Shown piece after piece: positions 59,458 through 64,000 of a DNA stretch of 64,000 bases. Made by a program: the position numbers and the translations under genes. Under the pieces are notes generated by a model. It was not told where the DNA came from, made no database searches, and saw only the letters and a program-made list of their open reading frames with translations. This DNA comes from Candidatus Omnitrophota bacterium (GTDB taxonomy: Bacteria; Hinthialibacterota; Hinthialibacteria; OLB16). The DNA lies in the NCBI GenBank assembly GCA_020632575.1, contig JACKFH010000016.1, positions 18,662 to 82,661 on the forward strand, read 5' to 3'. How positions within the stretch are numbered: position 1 is the first letter of the stretch; each line of letters begins with the position of its first letter.

Positions 59458-60624
59458 TTGAAACCGGAAAAACGGAAACAACTCTTTCTGATCGGAATTT
59501 TCCTCGCAATCCTATTGGCGGAGGGAGTCACTCACACCACCATGGATCTCATGAAGAACCAGCGACCGGTGGCAGCGGATCTCTTCCTCCAAGTTCCCTC
59601 TCAGGAAAATCTCCGAAATTATGAGGAGAACCTTGAGGAGGGCTCCTGGTTGGTTCAAAACCTAAGGCCGGTTATGCAGGTCCTGCGGTTTGCTGTCCTT
59701 GGAGATTTGGGAAAGAAGGCGGTAGCCGGTAGAGAGGGATGGCTTTTTTACGATCTGGGGATTCAGTATTTGACCGAAAGATCTCAACCGGTAAGGCCAG
59801 GAGAGTCCACACCTGATGAAGTGGTCGAAGCCATTGTCTCTTTCCGGGACCGGCTTGCCGAAAGAGGGATTCACCTCCTCGTGGTTCCCGCGCCTGGAAA
59901 GGCGAGTGTCTATCCCGAGATGCTGACCGCCCGCGCATTGAATTTGGACCATCCGGTCAATGTCCGCACACTTCAACTTCTCGAACAGTTGGAGAACGAG
60001 GCCATCGAGTTGGTGAATCTGTTCGACCTCTATCAATCTGAGAAAAACAAGGATTCCATTTCCGGTCCTAACAATCTTTATCTGATCCAGGACACCCATT
60101 GGTCGCCCAAAGGAATGGAAATGGCGGCGGAGAAAGTGGCGAATCGTTTGCAGGAATTGGGATGGGTCGAAAAAGGGAATACTGATTACGGCCTGAAGGA
60201 GGTTCCACTTTCGAGACATGGCGATGTTATCCGCATGACACAGATTCCGGGTATCGATGATTGGTACGAACCCGAGACCATTCAAGCCTCTCAGGTGGTG
60301 CGGAAGGAAAGCGGCGAGATTTATGCCGATGATCCCCATTCGGAAATCCTTGTGTTGGGGGACAGTTTTTTGCGTATCTATGAACATGACGAACCCGGGT
60401 CCGGCGGTTTTGTGGCGCACCTCGCCCGCGATCTCGGGAAGCCGCTAACTTCCATCATAAACGATGGAGGGGCGTCGACCTTGGTCCGACAGGAACTCTA
60501 TCGCAAACCTGAGATGCTGGCCGGGAAGAAAGTGGTGATCTGGGAGTTTGTGGAGAGGGATATTCGCTTCGGGACCGAAGGGTGGCAGGATGTCCCCTTA
60601 CCCGACGCGAATCAGGAGATCTAG
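59458..60624 (+). CDS. AlgJ/AlgX-like SGNH acetyltransferase
   Basis: 388 residues from a TTG start with AAAGGA 8 nt upstream. A single N-terminal membrane anchor (LFLIGIFLAILLAEGV) places the catalytic domain outside. GREGWLFY is the typical AlgX/AlgJ opening motif. DTHWS (D212, H214) and LGDSFLR (S303) give the SGNH triad; a Glu or Tyr region WEFVERDI near the C-terminus is typical. It presumably transfers acetyl groups delivered by the MBOAT protein onto a secreted polysaccharide. Confidence 0.9.
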   Translation: MKPEKRKQLFLIGIFLAILLAEGVTHTTMDLMKNQRPVAADLFLQVPSQENLRNYEENLEEGSWLVQNLRPVMQVLRFAVLGDLGKKAVAGREGWLFYDLGIQYLTERSQPVRPGESTPDEVVEAIVSFRDRLAERGIHLLVVPAPGKASVYPEMLTARALNLDHPVNVRTLQLLEQLENEAIELVNLFDLYQSEKNKDSISGPNNLYLIQDTHWSPKGMEMAAEKVANRLQELGWVEKGNTDYGLKEVPLSRHGDVIRMTQIPGIDDWYEPETIQASQVVRKESGEIYADDPHSEILVLGDSFLRIYEHDEPGSGGFVAHLARDLGKPLTSIINDGGASTLVRQELYRKPEMLAGKKVVIWEFVERDIRFGTEGWQDVPLPDANQEI

Positions 60625-60626
60625 AA

Positions 60627-62195
60627 ATGACCCAAACTTCGGTAGGGTTTGAAAAAGTATGCAAGTCCCTTTCGGACATCACGCTCGCGGCCCAAATCGA
60701 AAAGGCATGCGAGGCACGTGCCGCCCTATCCGGTGGGGATCCCTCGGAATTACAGAACCGGGCTGCTGAGCCAGTCGATTTCTATCCAGAAGATTTCCAG
60801 AAACGCCAATGGGATCTCCTCTCGAAAGTGGGCACAGTGGTAATCGATCCTGTCCTTGCTGAACAAACCAATGGGGCGAGTTCAAAGAGTTTCAACGCCG
60901 CCACGAAGATCAAGATGTCCCCCCTTTCGGGTGCAGGTCTCTTTCGAATCGGCGAGGATGGACGCCTGTACCTGATCACCAAGAGCGAACATTACCATGC
61001 TCCCCTCGGACATTCATTTCCCGGATATGCCTTGATCGAACGCGCGCGGGGTTTGGGGATCACCAACGCCACTCATAACAACACCCGGGGTTGGATCACA
61101 CGCCTCCTGGAAGAACGGTTGGTGTGTGAAGCCAACGGACTCGATTGGGAGGACAAGGCGGGTCTTGAGAGAGTTCTTGGTTCCGAAGACCCGAATGTCT
61201 TGAACCGGGTTCTGAATCTGGAAACTGGTAGCTTGGCCGCCGAGGCGGCGCTGAAAATGATCCTGGCGCGATTCTACCGCCCGCAGGAAGGATCGGAGAC
61301 TCCCAAATTCGAGGGCAAGATTCCGGTCCTGCTCGTGGTGGGGAACGACGAGGGGGGACCCCACGCGAACTATCATGGCACCACCTTTCTCACTCAAACC
61401 ATGCGGGGGATGTGGCCCGAGTTTGAAAGCCGGATGGAACTGGGGAACCTTCTGAAGGTTCATCCGATACGGCCCAACAACTCAGCGGATTTGGACGCGG
61501 CCTTTCAGGAATTCGATAAGGGAGATTTCAAGATCGCCGGGTTCTTCCATGAGATTATCATGATGAATTTTGGGGCGCGCCTGTTGACCAAGGAGTTCCT
61601 CCACAAAGCCTACGATCTCTGCCGTGAGCATGATGTCCCCACTGTGGTGGATGAGATCCAATCCTGTATGTGGGCTCCAGGATTTTTCCTTTTCAAGGAA
61701 TATGGACTCAAGCCTTCGTTTCTGGCTTTGGGGAAGGGGTTTTCCGGTGGGGAGTACCCGGCTTCGCGCATCCTGTTCAGCTCCGCCTTCGACAACCTTC
61801 CTCAGTTCGGGGCTCTGGTGACCAACGGGCAAGAGGAACTCGCTTCCATCTCCTATCTCATCACCATGACCTGGGCCAAGGCGAATGCGGAAATCACAAG
61901 CCGAGTAGGGCAGTATTATCAGGACCGATTCGAAAAGTTCGCCGAAGAACACAGCGGGTTGATCACCGGTGCCGAGGGATGGCGGCACATGTCGGCGCTC
62001 CGGTTTAATGAGCTGGGCGCCGCGAAGGCGTTTGTGGCCCAGCTGACCGAAGCGGGATTGGACATGAGTGTGCAGACCTATAAAGCGGATGCTCCGCCGG
62101 TGGTGCTGACGAAAATCCCACTGATCGCCGATGAGAGAGTGGTCGATTTCATTCTCGATCGAATGGAGGCTGCGATTGGAACTCTGGCGAAATAG
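60627..62195 (+). CDS. Class III PLP-dependent aminotransferase
   Basis: 522 residues from ATG 60627 (AGGAG at 9 nt), two bases after the preceding stop. Fold-type I features: LETGSLAAEAALKM at ~198-210, DEIQSCMWAPG (D342 contacts the PLP nitrogen) and LGKGFSGGEYPASR (K370 binds PLP). No signal peptide, so cytosolic. About 90 residues longer than typical class III enzymes, with an N-terminal extension. The substrate may be a keto-sugar or a small ketone; its position between acetylation genes and a sugar dehydrogenase favours an amino-sugar or polyamine-like product. Confidence 0.85.
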   Translation: MTQTSVGFEKVCKSLSDITLAAQIEKACEARAALSGGDPSELQNRAAEPVDFYPEDFQKRQWDLLSKVGTVVIDPVLAEQTNGASSKSFNAATKIKMSPLSGAGLFRIGEDGRLYLITKSEHYHAPLGHSFPGYALIERARGLGITNATHNNTRGWITRLLEERLVCEANGLDWEDKAGLERVLGSEDPNVLNRVLNLETGSLAAEAALKMILARFYRPQEGSETPKFEGKIPVLLVVGNDEGGPHANYHGTTFLTQTMRGMWPEFESRMELGNLLKVHPIRPNNSADLDAAFQEFDKGDFKIAGFFHEIIMMNFGARLLTKEFLHKAYDLCREHDVPTVVDEIQSCMWAPGFFLFKEYGLKPSFLALGKGFSGGEYPASRILFSSAFDNLPQFGALVTNGQEELASISYLITMTWAKANAEITSRVGQYYQDRFEKFAEEHSGLITGAEGWRHMSALRFNELGAAKAFVAQLTEAGLDMSVQTYKADAPPVVLTKIPLIADERVVDFILDRMEAAIGTLAK

Positions 62196-62215
62196 AGTGG
62201 AGGCAAAATCCTGAA

Positions 62216-63361
62216 ATGACTCGAAGAAAGATTCGGTTCGGAATTATCGGTTGCGGATTGATGGGCCGTGAGTTTGCTTCGGCGGCCGCTCGCTGGTGTC
62301 ATCTGCTGGACCTCGAGGTCGAACCCGAAATCGTGGCGCTGTGTAGCGGGCATGAGAGTTCCTTCGAATGGTTCCAAAAGAACCTCTCCACGATCGAACA
62401 GACAAGCACCGATTACCGCGAACTCTTGGCCAACGATTCCATCGAGGCGATCTATTGCGCGGTCCCCCACCATCTTCATGAACGGATGTATGTCGACACG
62501 ATCGAATCAGGGAAACACCTCCTCGGAGAAAAACCTTTTGGCATCGACCAGAAAGCCAATGAGGCCATTCTCGAGGCCGTCGAACAGCGCCCTGAACTGG
62601 TGGTCCGATGCACTTCCCAGTTTCCTTTTTACCCGGGTGCTCAAAGGATTGTCGACTTTGGAAGAATGAAAAAGTTCGGGGACTTGATCGAGGTCGAGGT
62701 CGGGTTTCTGCATTCCTCCGATTTGAACCCGGACAAACCAATCAACTGGAAACGGGTGATCGCGACCAATGGCGAGTATGGCTGCATGGGGGACCTCGGG
62801 TTGCATGTTCTGCACGTCCCCTTTCGACTCGGCTGGTTTCCCCACAATGTCCGCGCCATTCTGTCGAACATCGTGCCGAGCCGTCCCAACGCGGAGGGCG
62901 AATCCGTCCCTTGCGAAACCTGGGACAATGCGACCCTCCTCTGCGAAACGGCCTCCGATTCCTCCAGTTTCCCGATGACTGTCCGAATCCAACGGATCGC
63001 CCCCGGTGAAATGAACTCTTGGTATCTCTCGGTGAAAGGGACCCAACTTTCGGCTCGGTTCAGCACGAAACATCCAAGGACCCTCGAGACCATGCCGTAT
63101 GTTTCCGGCGAGGCTCAGACCTGGCGAAGCGAGGATCTCGGATCCACCTCGGTGTACCGGTCGATCACCGGAGGGATTTTCGAGTTCGGATTCTCCGACT
63201 CTATCCTCCAGATGATCGCCGCATTCTGCGACCAGATAAATCGGGGACCCAAGGCGGAACTTCCCTTCGGATGCGCGACTCCGGAGGAATCTCGTTTGCA
63301 GCACTCCCTCTTTACCGCCGCTCTGGAATCGCACCACGAAAAGAAAGTGGTGGCGTTATGA
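62216..63361 (+). CDS. Cytosolic Gfo/Idh/MocA family dehydrogenase
   Basis: 381 residues, no signal peptide. NAD loop FGIIGCGLMGREFA and LLGEKPFGID (E105-K106-P107, with the catalytic-site lysine) are intact. The C-terminal domain carries GCMGDLGLHVLHVPF. Likely oxidation of a sugar or inositol-like substrate with NAD. It follows the aminotransferase by 20 bp and precedes an FGGY kinase by 22 bp, consistent with a short sugar pathway. Confidence 0.88.
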   Translation: MTRRKIRFGIIGCGLMGREFASAAARWCHLLDLEVEPEIVALCSGHESSFEWFQKNLSTIEQTSTDYRELLANDSIEAIYCAVPHHLHERMYVDTIESGKHLLGEKPFGIDQKANEAILEAVEQRPELVVRCTSQFPFYPGAQRIVDFGRMKKFGDLIEVEVGFLHSSDLNPDKPINWKRVIATNGEYGCMGDLGLHVLHVPFRLGWFPHNVRAILSNIVPSRPNAEGESVPCETWDNATLLCETASDSSSFPMTVRIQRIAPGEMNSWYLSVKGTQLSARFSTKHPRTLETMPYVSGEAQTWRSEDLGSTSVYRSITGGIFEFGFSDSILQMIAAFCDQINRGPKAELPFGCATPEESRLQHSLFTAALESHHEKKVVAL

Positions 63362-63383
63362 CCCGAAGGTTGGGGTGCCGGTC

Positions 63384-64000
63384 ATGATCCTCCTCGGCAT
63401 CGATATCGGCACCACGGTGCTCAAAGCGGCGACTTTCAATCGTAAAACGGGGAAGATCCTCGCTTCCGCCGGAGAACGCCTCAAGGTAAGCGTGGGAAAT
63501 GACGGAAAACGGGAGCAAGATCCGGCTACCGTTTCCCGCGCCCTGAAAAAAATCCTTCGGGAAATGGAATCCACTCTCGGAAAAGACTGGAAGAAGATCG
63601 AGGGGATTGGACTCGCCACCCAAGGTGGCAGCACGATCATTGTGGACCGGGATACAGGAGATCCGAAAACTCCGATGGCGCTCTGGAACGATGCGCGCGC
63701 TTTCCCACAGTTCCATCGAATCGTCGAAAGCAAGCCACCGGCTTATTGGCGAAGATTCTCCCTCCGCGATGAACCAGGAATGGGACTCGCTCGGATCGAG
63801 TGGTTGAGGGACCAGTCGCCCGAATTGATTCATGAACAAAATCTTTATGTGGGAATTGGTGAATGGGTTTACCACCGACTCACCGGGCAGTGGAAACAGG
63901 ATGCTTGCAACGCCTTGCAGATCGGCTGCTACGATGTTCACTCAAGGGAGTTGACCGAAAAGTTTCTGAAAGCAAGAGGCGTTGCGAGTTCCTTTTTCGC
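63384..64000 (+). CDS. FGGY carbohydrate kinase, N-terminal part; cut by the right edge
   Basis: At least 205 codons, open at base 64000. GIDIGTTVLKAATFN is the phosphate-1 loop of FGGY kinases; IGLATQGGSTIIVDRDTG, WNDARA and YHRLTGQWKQDACNALQIG follow the xylulokinase-like pattern. These enzymes phosphorylate pentuloses, glycerol or related polyols with ATP. The sugar cannot be judged from the fragment. Last visible gene of the 56533 run. Confidence 0.9.
   Translation, partial: MILLGIDIGTTVLKAATFNRKTGKILASAGERLKVSVGNDGKREQDPATVSRALKKILREMESTLGKDWKKIEGIGLATQGGSTIIVDRDTGDPKTPMALWNDARAFPQFHRIVESKPPAYWRRFSLRDEPGMGLARIEWLRDQSPELIHEQNLYVGIGEWVYHRLTGQWKQDACNALQIGCYDVHSRELTEKFLKARGVASSFF

Noticed and set aside
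1..64000. Mobile elements, defence islands, phage genes, tRNA or rRNA genes
   Set aside because: I looked for transposase, integrase, Cas, restriction-modification and toxin-antitoxin motifs and for tRNA/rRNA sequence, and found none.

Overview
The window comes from a GC-rich (roughly 57 percent by eye), free-living, Gram-negative-type heterotroph. Most proteins begin with a Sec signal peptide or a twin-arginine (Tat) signal. A planctomycete-type cytochrome/DUF1549/DUF1553 gene is paired with a DUF1501 gene. Many secreted proteins carry FG-GAP, lamin-tail, CotH, Asp-box, dockerin or DUF2961 modules. This repertoire is typical of Planctomycetota, Verrucomicrobiota/Lentisphaerota, Hydrogenedentota and the Omnitrophota/Hinthialibacterota-like candidate phyla. 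The sequence alone does not decide which. No rRNA, tRNA, CRISPR array, transposase, integrase or phage structural gene was seen.

Layout, left to right. (1) 1-14092, minus strand: a block of secreted surface proteins. It holds an FG-GAP protein running off the left edge with its own strong promoter, a small protein ending in a dockerin-like module, a 2729-residue beta-helix/Asp-box giant, and a 610-residue exported protein that heads the transcript behind a long structured leader. (2) 14602-32554: a carbohydrate block with two Tat-exported Gfo/Idh/MocA-fold enzymes (one GH109-like), a lamin-tail/CotH protein, a GH38 alpha-mannosidase, a membrane M28 peptidase, a thymidylate-synthase-family enzyme, GH172 (DUF2961), GH78 alpha-rhamnosidase, and a WbsX/GH99-like protein fused to a beta-propeller. 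(3) 32891-39072, plus strand: the planctomycete cytochrome/DUF1501 pair, a decayed fragment of a tail-fibre-type chaperone domain, and an intact YadA-head/S74 protein. (4) 39090-44385, minus: an exported esterase-like alpha/beta hydrolase, then biotin-protein ligase overlapping pyruvate carboxylase. (5) 44684-53696, minus: GH95 alpha-fucosidase and GH106 alpha-rhamnosidase as a tight pair, a VCBS/FG-GAP protein, a secreted endonuclease/exonuclease/phosphatase-fold enzyme and a neutral-ceramidase-like protein. (6) 53898-64000: an exported ADP-ribosylglycohydrolase-fold protein, a Tat Gfo/Idh/MocA protein, and a seven-gene plus-strand run: TolB-like propeller, lipoprotein, MBOAT acyltransferase, AlgJ/AlgX-like SGNH protein, class III aminotransferase, cytosolic Gfo/Idh/MocA dehydrogenase, FGGY kinase (cut by the right edge).

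Taken together, the window looks like an organism that attaches to and degrades complex deoxyhexose-rich glycans (fucose, rhamnose, mannose, perhaps GalNAc) outside the cytoplasm. It feeds the sugars through dehydrogenases and kinases, and it decorates its own surface polysaccharide with O-acetyl groups. I did not find one clearly new defence-type system. The most unusual items are the giant beta-helix protein with its structured leader, the M28 peptidase with membrane segments inserted in its catalytic domain, the ThyA-family enzyme amid glycosidases, the exported ADP-ribosylglycohydrolase, the decayed S74 copy beside an intact one, and a leader sequence that could hide the ribosome-binding site of the CotH gene.
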